From Chryseobacterium sp. 52 (GTDB taxonomy: Bacteria > Bacteroidota > Bacteroidia > Flavobacteriales > Weeksellaceae): a DNA stretch of 64,000 bases. Positions within the stretch are counted from its first letter, which is position 1. Each line of letters starts with the position of its first letter. The notes under the pieces were generated by a model that did not search any database, was not told where the DNA came from, and worked only from the letters and a program-made list of their open reading frames with translations. Made by a program: the position numbers and the translations under genes. This document shows positions 25,040 through 33,716 of the stretch, one piece after another. Location of the stretch: NCBI RefSeq assembly GCF_002754245.1, contig NZ_PEEX01000001.1, positions 2,956,001 through 3,020,000 on the forward strand. Direction: 5' to 3'.

Positions 25040-25750
25040 ACAATAAAAATTTTACAGTCTTTAGATAAAAAGAAGTTCAGACAAAAATACAATTTGTTTT
25101 TGGTTGAAGGTAACAAAATCATTTGTGAACTTTCTGAATCTAACTTTAAAGTTAAAGAAATATTTTCTACCGATCCGCAAAAACTGGACCGGACAGATGC
25201 TCCTGTGATCCAGATCACTGAAAATGAGCTGAAAAAAATCAGCTTCCTTAAAACACCTAAAGATTCTGTGGCCGTTTGTTATCTGCCTGATGAAGAAAAA
25301 GTGAATGATAAAGATTTTCAGCTGGTTCTGGACGGAATCCAGGATCCCGGTAATCTGGGAACCATTATCCGTTTGGCAGACTGGTTTGGAATAGAACAGG
25401 TTATCTGCAGTGAAGATACCGTAGATGTTTACAATCCTAAAGTGATTCAGGCCACGATGGGGTCTTTCACCAGGGTCAATATCGTGTATACAGATCTTGC
25501 TGAATACCTTTCGAAAACAGAGAACATAAATGTGGGAACAGATATGGAAGGGGAAAATATTTATACTTTTGAAAAACCTGAAAAAATAAATCTGATTCTC
25601 GGTAATGAAGGAAACGGGATAAGACCGGAAACGGAGAAACTCCTTCAGAAGTGTGTCACCATTCCACGATTTGGAAAATCCCAGTCTACAGAAAGCCTGA
25701 ATGTTTCTATGGCAGCAGGGATTATTTTGGGACAGCTATTTTCGAAATAA
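25025..25750 (+). CDS. TrmH/SpoU-family RNA methyltransferase
   Basis: A 241-residue SAM-dependent 2'-O-methyltransferase of rRNA or tRNA. A short substrate-binding N-terminal domain (about 1-90) precedes the SPOUT knot: Leu-Asp-Gly-Ile-Gln-Asp-Pro-Gly-Asn-Leu-Gly-Thr-Ile-Ile-Arg (motif 1), Leu-Ile-Leu-Gly-Asn-Glu-Gly-Asn-Gly-Ile (motif 2) and Ile-Pro-Arg-Phe-Gly-Lys-Ser-Gln-Ser-Thr-Glu-Ser-Leu-Asn-Val-Ser (motif 3). The start at 25025 is favoured over a TTG at 25007; GAGGAG lies 10 nt before it, a rare Shine-Dalgarno match in this window. The predicted promoter would leave most of that outside the mRNA. Confidence 0.93.
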   Translation: MLTAHTIKILQSLDKKKFRQKYNLFLVEGNKIICELSESNFKVKEIFSTDPQKLDRTDAPVIQITENELKKISFLKTPKDSVAVCYLPDEEKVNDKDFQLVLDGIQDPGNLGTIIRLADWFGIEQVICSEDTVDVYNPKVIQATMGSFTRVNIVYTDLAEYLSKTENINVGTDMEGENIYTFEKPEKINLILGNEGNGIRPETEKLLQKCVTIPRFGKSQSTESLNVSMAAGIILGQLFSK

Positions 25751-25757
25751 ATAATAA

Positions 25758-25816
25758 AAACCAGAAGTTAGACGTTCGTGTGAAAACACTGTTGAATATA
25801 ATCTAACTTCTGGTTT
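25758..25816. terminator. Inverted repeat, probable terminator between convergent genes
   Basis: Two perfect 15-nt arms (25758-25772 and 25802-25816; AAACCAGAAGTTAGA and complement) enclose 29 nt. The AGAAGTTAG word recurs in the inverted repeat at 52940-53008, so this may be a dispersed element used as a terminator. Confidence 0.6.
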
Positions 25817-25830
25817 CCAATATGTAGCCT

Positions 25831-26328
25831 TTATATTAATTGTTCCAGGCTGGAAACACTTTTATTTTTCTGGTATACTTCCAGTTTCTTCCGGACATAT
25901 TTCAGAGCAATAGGAGCAAGGTAAATCATGGCTGCCCCCAAAAGTTTTTTCTTCCAGTTCGGGCTTTTCATATTCTTTTTAGCATAGTTGCCAACTACTG
26001 CCGTGATGCCCAGTTTAATGAGACTGTCAGTTACATTACCGCCTAACGCAGTACTTGCAATCCCTACAGCAGTTTGTTTATTGATGAACAGGTCTTTCAC
26101 TTCGGAAGTAAGCTGCCTGGCTATAACATCTTTCCGGAGAACTACTTTTTCATCACCGTCTTCATCTACTTTCTCCTGAAGATACTGGTCGGTAAGGCCG
26201 TTCGTGAATGCACTCAGGCTTTCTTTTGTGTTTTTAAAGGTAAGAAGGTTTTCCAGATCATTGATCTCGCCTTGAAGCAGTTTTTTCTTTCTTCTTAATT
26301 CTTCGATACTTTCGTAATTTCTGCCCAT
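25831..26328 (-). CDS. Conserved-looking helical membrane-associated protein
   Basis: I do not recognise the family. The 165-residue protein starts with a charged coiled-coil-like segment (Arg-Arg-Lys-Lys-Lys-Leu-Leu-Gln-Gly-Glu-Ile, about 11-30). A glycine/alanine-rich stretch (about 88-112) and a hydrophobic stretch (Leu-Leu-Gly-Ala-Ala-Met-Ile-Tyr-Leu-Ala-Pro-Ile-Ala, about 128-140) follow, and it ends with basic residues. It starts 3 nt after the holin-like gene's stop and is clearly cotranscribed with it and likely the YtxH gene. This trio often accompanies envelope-stress responses; the role is inferred from neighbours only. Confidence 0.82.
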   Translation of the reverse strand: MGRNYESIEELRRKKKLLQGEINDLENLLTFKNTKESLSAFTNGLTDQYLQEKVDEDGDEKVVLRKDVIARQLTSEVKDLFINKQTAVGIASTALGGNVTDSLIKLGITAVVGNYAKKNMKSPNWKKKLLGAAMIYLAPIALKYVRKKLEVYQKNKSVSSLEQLI

Positions 26329-26331
26329 AGC

Positions 26332-26640
26332 TTAATGATTTAAAAATTTAATAACCTGATCTGCAACCCCATTGACGATCTTTGTTTTAAAAGCAATAAT
26401 GAATGCCATCACGACTACATAGAATGCAGCGACAATCAAGAAGCCATACGATGTATTATCGAGCGCTTTACCGATAAGAAATGCAATTCCAAAGTTAAAA
26501 AGGATAATAAAAAAAGTAAAAGCAACTAGCAGCACTACAAAGTAGGTAATGAGCCCTGCAGAAAGAGAAGATTTTTCGGTAGCTTCAATCTTCAGAAGAT
26601 CTATTCTCTTTGATGCATATTCTTTAATAGTCTCTATCAT
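26332..26640 (-). CDS. Holin-X-like two-TM membrane protein
   Basis: A 102-residue protein with an amphipathic N-terminus (Ile-Glu-Thr-Ile-Lys-Glu-Tyr-Ala-Ser-Lys-Arg-Ile-Asp-Leu-Leu-Lys) followed by two membrane helices (about 30-57 and 64-84). This is the pattern of the putative Actinobacterial holin-X / phage_holin_3_6 family, which is chromosomal in many bacteria and not evidence for a phage. It is tightly linked to the helical protein downstream and follows the YtxH gene after a terminator-like hairpin. Confidence 0.85.
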   Translation of the reverse strand: MIETIKEYASKRIDLLKIEATEKSSLSAGLITYFVVLLVAFTFFIILFNFGIAFLIGKALDNTSYGFLIVAAFYVVVMAFIIAFKTKIVNGVADQVIKFLNH

Positions 26641-26664
26641 TGTTTTTTTTTAAAGTTACAAAAA

Positions 26665-26691
26665 AAGGAACTTTCGCGCAAAAAGTTCCTT
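26665..26691 (-). terminator. Terminator or attenuator after the YtxH gene
   Basis: AAGGAACTTT and AAAGTTCCTT pair perfectly around a 7-nt loop. On the minus strand the stem is followed by a run of T residues. It would limit readthrough from the YtxH gene into the holin-like gene. Confidence 0.75.
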
Positions 26692-26718
26692 CCCATAATT
26701 TATCGAAAAATAAACTAT

Positions 26719-27069
26719 TTATTTTTTAAGATCATTCAGTTCTGCTTCTACATCCTTTACTACGTCTGCAGTTTTGGAAACAATCTGATCTTTGTATTTA
26801 TCATATCCGTCTTTTACAGTATGAGCTACACTGTTTGCTGTTTCTTTGAAAGTAGAAGAGATATTGCTGTATTGATCTTTTACTTTTTCAGAAACTTCGC
26901 CGTACTTGTTTTTAGCCTGATCTTTCAGATCGTCTGCTTTATCTTTGATTTTTTTTCTGGTTTCTTTTCCTTCTTCCGGCGCATAAAGCATTCCTAAGAT
27001 TACACCCGCCGCAGCACCTGCAAGAAGTCCTGCCAATATACCTGCTGTATTTTTTCCGTTTTTAGACAT
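26719..27069 (-). CDS. YtxH-domain general-stress-like protein
   Basis: A 116-residue protein with an N-terminal glycine-rich membrane segment (Gly-Ile-Leu-Ala-Gly-Leu-Leu-Ala-Gly-Ala-Ala-Ala-Gly, about 10-22, then Leu-Tyr-Ala-Pro-Glu-Glu-Gly-Lys-Glu-Thr-Arg). A long, highly charged Lys/Asp-rich helix follows. This is the YtxH pattern; Bacillus YtxH is a general-stress protein of unknown mechanism. It heads the three-gene membrane cluster. No clear promoter motif was seen in the 95 nt upstream. Confidence 0.9.
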   Translation of the reverse strand: MSKNGKNTAGILAGLLAGAAAGVILGMLYAPEEGKETRKKIKDKADDLKDQAKNKYGEVSEKVKDQYSNISSTFKETANSVAHTVKDGYDKYKDQIVSKTADVVKDVEAELNDLKK

Positions 27070-27164
27070 TTTTAGCTTTTTTAATAGTTAATAAATATTA
27101 GTTTTTACTGTGTTAAAATGTACAATTTGTATACCAAAGGAGGCATTGTACCTATTAAAAATTG

Positions 27165-27842
27165 TTAAATCTTTTTGATGTGAGATAAAATCAGATCTAT
27201 GGTTTCATCTTTTGTGAGCTCTGTATTGTCAATGACAATGGCATCTTCAGCCTGTTTTAAAGGAGCAATTTCCCTTTCGCTGTCTATCTTATCGCGGTCT
27301 ATGAGGTTTTGTTTTACCTGCTCTCTGTCTGCCTGAATTCCCAGACCTGCCAATTCAAAATATCGTCTGTTGGTTCTTTCGTCAATACTGGCAGTAAGAA
27401 AGAATTTATAGTCCGCATTTGGCAGAACTACTGTCCCTATGTCACGTCCGTCCATAATAATGCCACCTTTTTCTGCCAGCGAACGCTGAGAGTGAAGAAG
27501 AAAATCTCTTACTTCTTTCTGTTTCGCCACAATACTTACATTATCGGAAACTTCGTTGGTACGGATCTGCTTGGAAATATCAATATGATTGAGGTAAAGA
27601 ACAAGTTCGCCGTCATTGTTCCTGAATTCAAGTTCGATCTGGTTTAAAGAAGAGAACAGCTCCTGAAGGTTGATGGAGTCATCATCCCCATGCGTACAGT
27701 TCTGTAATGCAAACCACGTAACTCCCCTGTAAAGCGCTCCGGTATCCAGATGTATAAGACCCAGTTTATCGGCAATGACTTTAGAGATTGAACTTTTTCC
27801 GGTAGACGAGTACCCATCGATAGCTATTACAGGTTTTTTCAT
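27165..27842 (-). CDS. cmk: Cytidylate kinase
   Basis: Phosphorylates CMP and dCMP to the diphosphates. The 225 residues begin with the P-loop Ile-Asp-Gly-Tyr-Ser-Ser-Thr-Gly-Lys-Ser-Ser (about 8-18). They include Leu-Asp-Thr-Gly-Ala-Leu-Tyr-Arg-Gly (32-40) for CMP binding, Gly-Arg-Asp-Ile-Gly-Thr-Val-Val near 136, and Arg-Asp-Lys-Ile-Asp-Ser-Glu-Arg-Glu near 185. Full length. It lies 83 nt behind porQ on the same strand with no obvious promoter between, so cotranscription is likely. Confidence 0.96.
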   Translation of the reverse strand: MKKPVIAIDGYSSTGKSSISKVIADKLGLIHLDTGALYRGVTWFALQNCTHGDDDSINLQELFSSLNQIELEFRNNDGELVLYLNHIDISKQIRTNEVSDNVSIVAKQKEVRDFLLHSQRSLAEKGGIIMDGRDIGTVVLPNADYKFFLTASIDERTNRRYFELAGLGIQADREQVKQNLIDRDKIDSEREIAPLKQAEDAIVIDNTELTKDETIDLILSHIKKI

Positions 27843-27925
27843 ACCGCAAATTTCAAGAATTTTTTTAAAAAATCAAGACAACGCAGAAAAAATTTCTTTA
27901 TTATTCTTAAAGATTGTTTTTTGAA

Positions 27926-28918
27926 CTATTCTCCGGCGTGACTGCTAAGGTCCATAGAAACTCCTATCTGGTTCACATTGGAAGAGTTATGATAACGGAT
28001 ATGAGCATAATCTATACGGAATCTTCTTAATTTAATTCCAAATCCACCAGAAAGCCCCGAAAAGTTTCTCTGATCTGCCACAGCTAGTTCATTTCCTCTT
28101 CTCGCATTATAGCCCAATCTTATATTGAAAGCTTTTTCCGGGAAAAGTTCTGCTCCCACAGAAAAGTGATCTGCCAGTTTTCTTCCGAAACCTACTTCCT
28201 GTCCGTTTACATTATATTCCGAAGAAATATCAAACTGCTGAAGGTCGTGGGCTGTAATAGTTACAGCAAGAGGAATGGCTTTAAGGATTCTCGTATATCC
28301 GGCATCTACCCTGAACGGAAGGTTTTCTCGGGTCCCGTTAAATGATTTCAGCTGAAAACCAAAATTTCTCATCACAAGGGAAAGCACTTCTTTGTTCTTT
28401 TTATTATGGTAGGTAACCCCTGCAGTACCGGAAACCGCAGAAGAAGTATAGTTGTCAATTTTTGAAGTGATAAAATTGATGCCACCTCCAATGGTCCAGT
28501 CTTCTTCAAACTGATAGGCATAGCCTGCACCGATTGCGACGTCGGAAGCTTTGAACTCTCCGTTTTCATAACCGCTTTCATCCGTTCTGGGAATACTTCC
28601 GTAGCTCATATATCTGGCATTAATCGTTGCCATATGCCCGTTGTCGAAATCCCGGGCATAGGATACGGTACCATATTTAGAGTCGGCAAGGTAAGCTGCT
28701 GCATTTACGGAAAGCTGTTTGTCTGAATCTTTATTTAAGAGGGCTGGGTTTGCAATAGCAAAGGAAACATCATGGTCTCTGATGGAAATTGCATCGCCAC
28801 CAAGGGCAGCCTGTCTGGCAGATACAGGGATGTTTAAGAAAGGATAAACATTTGTTCCTGTTTGCGCATAAGAAACAATTCCTGACAGAAATAATGATAA
28901 AATGACAATTTTCTTCAA
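27926..28918 (-). CDS. porQ: Type IX secretion system protein PorQ
   Basis: A 330-residue outer-membrane protein with signal peptide (about 1-19, ending Ser-Tyr-Ala-Gln). The block Leu-Asn-Ile-Pro-Val-Ser-Ala-Arg-Gln-Ala-Ala-Leu-Gly-Gly (about 28-41) and Phe-Ala-Ile-Ala-Asn-Pro-Ala-Leu-Leu are typical of the PorV/PorQ group. The rest is barrel-like. PorQ is needed for type IX secretion in this phylum, probably in the attachment machinery with PorU, PorV and PorZ. Its presence is a strong taxonomic sign. It has a good promoter at 28937-28966 and is divergent from pyrH. Confidence 0.93.
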   Translation of the reverse strand: MKKIVILSLFLSGIVSYAQTGTNVYPFLNIPVSARQAALGGDAISIRDHDVSFAIANPALLNKDSDKQLSVNAAAYLADSKYGTVSYARDFDNGHMATINARYMSYGSIPRTDESGYENGEFKASDVAIGAGYAYQFEEDWTIGGGINFITSKIDNYTSSAVSGTAGVTYHNKKNKEVLSLVMRNFGFQLKSFNGTRENLPFRVDAGYTRILKAIPLAVTITAHDLQQFDISSEYNVNGQEVGFGRKLADHFSVGAELFPEKAFNIRLGYNARRGNELAVADQRNFSGLSGGFGIKLRRFRIDYAHIRYHNSSNVNQIGVSMDLSSHAGE

Positions 28919-28936
28919 TTCAATTTATAATTAATG

Positions 28937-28966
28937 CAAAAATAATCCTTTTTCGTACTTATCAAA
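28937..28966 (-). promoter_or_regulatory. Promoter of porQ-cmk
   Basis: On the minus strand TTTG (28963-28966), an 18-nt spacer and TATTTTTG (28937-28944) match the consensus, 18 nt before the porQ start. Confidence 0.7.
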
Positions 28967-29023
28967 ATATTTCCGACATTATTTCTACGTAAATATTTTT
29001 CTTTTTTCAATATTTTTAATGAT

Positions 29024-29031
29024 TATATTTG
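29024..29031 (+). promoter_or_regulatory. -7 box of pyrH
   Basis: TATATTTG matches TAnnTTTG, 53 nt before pyrH. No TTG is found near -33, where the sequence is a run of T and A. Confidence 0.5.
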
Positions 29032-29075
29032 CAAAATCAAATTTTGGAGAAAATTACTCCGGTAAAGCTTATTAA

Positions 29076-29792
<717 letters not shown>

Positions 29793-29930
29793 GGAGAATT
29801 TAACAGATAATAGGTTGGAGATAGTGAGGGATTTTTGATATTCAGGAACTGCTTATTACTTATTAATCGTTAATTACTTATCAATCATCATTTTTAACAA
29901 ATGTGTAACTTGTCAAATTTTGAATATATA

Positions 29931-30485
29931 ATGGAAGAATTAGATCTTATATTAGAATCTGTAAAGCACGACATGGATGGAGCTGTAAAGCACCTGGATC
30001 ATGCGTTTCAAAGAATTAGAGCCGGGCGTGCTTCTACGTCAATGGTTCAGGATGTCATGGTAGAATATTACGGAGCTCCAACTCCTATTAACCAGGTAGC
30101 GAATGTTTCCGTACCTGATGCAATGACTATCTCTATTCAACCTTGGGACAGAACAGCTATCGGTGCTATTGAAAAAGCGATCATCAATTCAAATTTAGGT
30201 TTTGCACCTTCTAATAACGGGGAAAATATTATTCTTAACGTTCCGCCTTTAACAGAAGAAAGAAGAAGAGAACTTGCAAAACAGGCTAAAGTAGAAGCTG
30301 AAAATACAAAAGTAACGGTAAGAAATGCAAGACAGGACGGTTTGAAAGAACTTAAAAAACTGGAAGGTGTTTCTGAAGACGTTGTAAAAGGAGTAGAAGA
30401 AGAAATTCAAGGATTTACTGACAAATATGTAAAGCTTTGTGATGAGCATCTTAAGAATAAAGAGGCTGAAATTATGAAAGTATAA
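29931..30485 (+). CDS. frr: Ribosome recycling factor
   Basis: Splits the post-termination ribosome together with EF-G. The 184-residue protein has the expected length and motifs: Arg-Ala-Gly-Arg-Ala-Ser-Thr-Ser-Met (about 31-39), Tyr-Tyr-Gly-Ala-Pro-Thr-Pro-Ile-Asn-Gln-Val-Ala-Asn-Val (about 45-58), and Pro-Pro-Leu-Thr-Glu-Glu-Arg-Arg-Arg-Glu-Leu (about 104-114). The start at 29931 (Met-Glu-Glu-Leu-Asp) matches the family; an ATG ten codons earlier gives a non-conserved extension. Ends at a strong terminator. Confidence 0.97.
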   Translation: MEELDLILESVKHDMDGAVKHLDHAFQRIRAGRASTSMVQDVMVEYYGAPTPINQVANVSVPDAMTISIQPWDRTAIGAIEKAIINSNLGFAPSNNGENIILNVPPLTEERRRELAKQAKVEAENTKVTVRNARQDGLKELKKLEGVSEDVVKGVEEEIQGFTDKYVKLCDEHLKNKEAEIMKV

Positions 30486-30504
30486 TTTTCAGGTTTTAAA
30501 AATA

Positions 30505-30534
30505 AAAAAGAGGTTTCTTGTGAAGCCTCTTTTT
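30505..30534. terminator. Bidirectional terminator after frr
   Basis: A 13-bp stem with one G-U pair (AAAAAGAGGTTTC / GAAGCCTCTTTTT) and a 4-nt loop, followed by more T residues. It also lies at the end of the convergent lipoprotein gene. Confidence 0.85.
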
Positions 30535-30538
30535 GTTT

Positions 30539-31180
30539 TTACAGACATTTTATTTCTCCTTTCTGATTTTTATGTTTCAATAACAACTGATAAGTTGTAA
30601 GCAGCTCATCCGGATGGTATTGAATTTCTTTGCTGACTATTTTGTCAGGATCAGTTTTTTCTTTGTCGTCTGATTTTATGCTGTACTTTTTTTTAAGACT
30701 TTTCAGTACTTTGCCATTCTGAAGAGAAATGCGTATTTCTGTGATATCATCTTTAGTAATCGGTTTTTCCGGAGTTCCTCCATCAAAATTCCATACGGTC
30801 TCTTCCCTGAATATGAAAAACGGTTTTCCGTTTATGATAAAGTACTTTTCAGAGGCAGAGAAATGACTGTGTTCAGCAAAAAAATGTTCTATAACTCTAA
30901 TTTCTCCCTTATCCGAATAAAAAGTAACTTCTCCTTCAGGTTCTTCATTACAATTATAGGTAAAGCCTGAAGAATTAAGTTTCTTTGCTTGCAACTCTGC
31001 CTGAAGGGTATTGTATTCTTGTTTGATCTGGTCAACTGGATCTGTTGTCCCTGTTGGCAGAGAATCTTTTTTCACGATCATGCTGTCGGGGGAAACAGAG
31101 CTTTGGTGGGCTTTTTTATCCTTATCATTTTTACATGAAAAAATAAAAAAGAATCCGGCTGCCAGAAATATCTTTTTCAT
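30539..31180 (-). CDS. Lipoprotein of unknown function
   Basis: A 213-residue lipoprotein. The N-terminus Met-Lys-Lys-Ile-Phe-Leu-Ala-Ala-Gly-Phe-Phe-Phe-Ile-Phe-Ser-Cys gives a lipidated Cys16. A Lys/Ser-rich linker follows, then a beta-rich domain with Gly-Glu-Val-Thr-Phe-Tyr-Ser-Asp-Lys-Gly-Glu-Ile-Arg-Val and Trp-Asn-Phe-Asp-Gly-Gly. I do not recognise a family. The start at 31180 is chosen for the signal peptide; the frame stays open further upstream, but those codons run into the terminator of the next gene. Confidence 0.8.
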   Translation of the reverse strand: MKKIFLAAGFFFIFSCKNDKDKKAHQSSVSPDSMIVKKDSLPTGTTDPVDQIKQEYNTLQAELQAKKLNSSGFTYNCNEEPEGEVTFYSDKGEIRVIEHFFAEHSHFSASEKYFIINGKPFFIFREETVWNFDGGTPEKPITKDDITEIRISLQNGKVLKSLKKKYSIKSDDKEKTDPDKIVSKEIQYHPDELLTTYQLLLKHKNQKGEIKCL

Positions 31181-31238
31181 ACCGTCAATTGTTTGGTGAT
31201 GTATAAAAATACAAAAAATTGACAACTGCAAAAAAAAA

Positions 31239-31260
31239 GAGGCTTTCAATTGAAAGCCTC
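31239..31260 (-). terminator. Terminator made of a perfect 22-bp palindrome
   Basis: GAGGCTTTCAA and its complement form a perfect palindrome. On the minus strand it is followed by a run of T residues, so it ends the gene stopping at 31272. Confidence 0.8.
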
Positions 31261-31271
31261 CCGGATTATTT

Positions 31272-32063
31272 TTATTTACAGTTTTCGTTGTAATCGGTGA
31301 TGACTTCCTCCACAATTTCCGGAACATTGGACATTACATCGTCGATCTGGCTTTTGATCAGTTTTCCAAGTCCTGATCTTTTCTTTTCATCATTTTTAAG
31401 AGAAGCATAAGAACCGCTGGTCAGTTTCCCCTTCGCGTAACTGCAGTCTGCAATGATTATTTTGGCTTTTGCTAAAGTCAGTTCCTCAATCTTGCCACCC
31501 TTTTTAGAGTAGATGTAGGAAGGTGAGTTTCTCATTCTTTCGGTTTCTTTTTCAGCAACGGCAATCTGACCTCCGGCTGAGAATGTAGTAGGGTAGCCAT
31601 ACAATTTGTATACTTTGATTTTACCGTTTTTTACTACTTCCGCAAACTGGGTACTTTTGGTAAGGTTGTTAAAAGCTTTGATATTACCGCTTAAACCTCC
31701 GGTTGCCGTATTGAAGCCCTCTTTGGTGTTCGTGTACTTGATCATTTCAAAATGCCTTTCATCGTTGTTTTCATCAAAAGCTACATATTCTTTAATGTCG
31801 TCCGGATCAAGCGTTTTGAATTTCTGTTTCTTTTTAGATTTATCCATATCAGATACCGCAACGAATTTTACTTTTTTCTGATTGCTCCACGGATTCATGG
31901 CATCTCCGTTCAACCTTACGATTCCTTCAATCTTTTTTCCACCTTTATCAATGATATAACCGAATTTTTCGTCGGCTCTTAATTCATAATCGGTGTTGTC
32001 TTCCTGGGCATAGGCGTTGACGGATATCACTGTAAACAGGCTAAAGAGTAATACTTTCTTCAT
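31272..32063 (-). CDS. Secreted protein of unknown function
   Basis: A 263-residue protein with signal peptide (about 1-19, ending Asn-Ala-Tyr-Ala-Gln). The mature part is rich in Lys and Asp, with Gly-Tyr-Ile-Ile-Asp-Lys-Gly-Gly-Lys-Lys-Ile-Glu-Gly-Ile-Val and a Lys-Lys-Gly-Gly-Lys-Ile-Glu-Glu-Leu-Thr segment. No catalytic or binding motif is evident. The start at 32063 fits the signal peptide; upstream in-frame codons run across the lptF/G terminator and are not coding. It stands as a single gene between two terminators. Confidence 0.82.
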   Translation of the reverse strand: MKKVLLFSLFTVISVNAYAQEDNTDYELRADEKFGYIIDKGGKKIEGIVRLNGDAMNPWSNQKKVKFVAVSDMDKSKKKQKFKTLDPDDIKEYVAFDENNDERHFEMIKYTNTKEGFNTATGGLSGNIKAFNNLTKSTQFAEVVKNGKIKVYKLYGYPTTFSAGGQIAVAEKETERMRNSPSYIYSKKGGKIEELTLAKAKIIIADCSYAKGKLTSGSYASLKNDEKKRSGLGKLIKSQIDDVMSNVPEIVEEVITDYNENCK

Positions 32064-32148
32064 ATAATTATTGTTTTGAACAAATTTTTGTAAATATAGC
32101 TTTTTATCTCTTCCTGTAAAATAGACAGGCATACTGCAAATACAATAA

Positions 32149-32174
32149 AAAAGACCCGGAAATTCCAGGTCTTT
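32149..32174 (-). terminator. Terminator of the ftsK-lolA-LptF/G group
   Basis: A stem of AAAGACC-C-GGA against TCC-A-GGTCTTT (one mismatch) is followed on the minus strand by T-rich sequence, 19 nt past the stop at 32193. Confidence 0.7.
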
Positions 32175-32192
32175 ATAATATTTTAATCGCAA

Positions 32193-33647
32193 TTATTGGT
32201 ATCTCTTATGTTCTTTATTTTTTGAGAATCGCTTTGTAATTGGTTTGAAGAGCGCTTTGTACTTTTCAGCATCAAACAGTTGAGAGTCGGTAAGCGCTTT
32301 ATACGTCATCCATACTCCAAAAGGAAGAAGGATAAGGTTAGGAAGCCAGGCCGCCAGATAAGGGCTCATTCCACCTCCCCAGGAAATGTTCTCAATACCG
32401 AGATTCATTACATAGAAAATAATGAAAATAATGATCGCAATGATCACCGGAAGTCCCATTCCACCTTTTCTGATAATGGATCCTAAACTCGCTCCGATCA
32501 GGAAGAAGATGATACAGGTTACAGAATATGAAAGGATTCTCTGCTGGTAAATAACCACCTTACTGAAATATTTTATATTAGAACTGAATTCCGCTTTTTT
32601 TCCAAAACTCGTTGTTTTCAGATTTTCAAGTCTGTTGTAAGAGTTATAAAGAATTTCCAGCTTTTTTTCGCCTTTTATAGTATCTAGTTTTACTTGCTGC
32701 TTCGCTACTGCTTTGGATTTGGATTTATCCATGTAGCTGATGACTGAATTGGTCTGGCTTAAAACATCAGCACTTAGATTTGAAAAGAATACGGCATTCT
32801 CTTTCTTGTTTTTCGCAACGGTCTCATTAAGCTGACCATAAGTCTGAAAACGGTAGTCATCTGTGATCTGCTCCTTTTCAATGGCTTTGTTAATGATCTC
32901 ACCGATGTCGAAGTGTGACACTAATGTATCAAATTTAATAGCCTGGTCCGGCTGCTTTAATCTTACGTTTTCACCTTTCCCTGCAAAATTGTCTTCAAAT
33001 ACATAACCGTTGTAAAGTTCTAGCTTCAGGAAGTTTTTGTTAGCTGCAGGAACAAATTTTCCTTTTTCTGCCACAATAGACTGCTGGTTTTCATATGTAC
33101 TGGCTTTTCTGTGTACAAAAACTCCTTCAAGGCTTTCCTGATTCTCTCCATAGATCTTGTCAAATTTCACCATATATCCCGGAATCTGATCAATGAACTG
33201 TCCGGGGGTAAAATTCAGAGCAGGCTTGGTCTGTGCAATATTGAAAAGCATATTCTTTGCCTTCTTCTGGAAATCCGGAATAATATTATTGGAGAAAAAG
33301 AAAAGCATGACTGCCAGTACTACGGCTACACCCATCAGAGGAGCCATGACTCTTGTCAGAGAAATTCCGGCTGCTTTCATCGCTGCAAGCTCATACCGCT
33401 CCCCGAATTCCCCAAAAGACATAATACTTGCCAAAAGGATGGTAAGCGGAAGTACCATGCTGATAACGCTGATCCCAAGGTAAAAAAGAAGTTTAAGGAT
33501 TTGCCAGTAGCTTAATCCTTTCCCCATGAACTGCCCCAGCTGAACCCAGATAATGTTTACAATAAAAATGAAAAACAAAACGCTGAATATAAAGAAAAAC
33601 GGTCCAAAGAAGGTTTTTATGATATATCGGTCTAGTATTTTTAACAT
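32193..33647 (-). CDS. LptF/LptG-family permease
   Basis: A 484-residue inner-membrane protein of the YjgP/YjgQ family, part of the LptB2FG exporter that moves lipopolysaccharide out of the inner membrane. Membrane segments at about residues 12-36, 55-78 and 100-120 come first, then a large periplasmic beta-jellyroll (about 140-360) and three C-terminal segments. The start Leu-Asp-Arg-Tyr-Ile-Ile and Met-Lys-Ala-Ala-Gly-Ile-Ser are typical. LptF and LptG cannot be told apart here; a second paralogue would be elsewhere. It follows lolA by 69 nt and a hairpin. Confidence 0.93.
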   Translation of the reverse strand: MLKILDRYIIKTFFGPFFFIFSVLFFIFIVNIIWVQLGQFMGKGLSYWQILKLLFYLGISVISMVLPLTILLASIMSFGEFGERYELAAMKAAGISLTRVMAPLMGVAVVLAVMLFFFSNNIIPDFQKKAKNMLFNIAQTKPALNFTPGQFIDQIPGYMVKFDKIYGENQESLEGVFVHRKASTYENQQSIVAEKGKFVPAANKNFLKLELYNGYVFEDNFAGKGENVRLKQPDQAIKFDTLVSHFDIGEIINKAIEKEQITDDYRFQTYGQLNETVAKNKKENAVFFSNLSADVLSQTNSVISYMDKSKSKAVAKQQVKLDTIKGEKKLEILYNSYNRLENLKTTSFGKKAEFSSNIKYFSKVVIYQQRILSYSVTCIIFFLIGASLGSIIRKGGMGLPVIIAIIIFIIFYVMNLGIENISWGGGMSPYLAAWLPNLILLPFGVWMTYKALTDSQLFDAEKYKALFKPITKRFSKNKEHKRYQ

Positions 33648-33666
33648 GCGCCAAAATTAATCAAAA

Positions 33667-33690
33667 AGCCACAAAGTTGTACTTGTGGCT
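33667..33690 (-). terminator. Hairpin after lolA
   Basis: AGCCACAA and TTGTGGCT pair perfectly around an 8-nt loop. On the minus strand the stem is followed by T residues, so it may end the ftsK-lolA transcript or only attenuate it. Confidence 0.65.
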
Positions 33691-33716
33691 CCTATAATTT
33701 TTATTACTTTTTGTTT

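Noticed and set aside
26332..26640. Holin-like gene as evidence of a prophage
   Set aside because: No phage structural, lysis, integrase or att features are present; this family is common on chromosomes.
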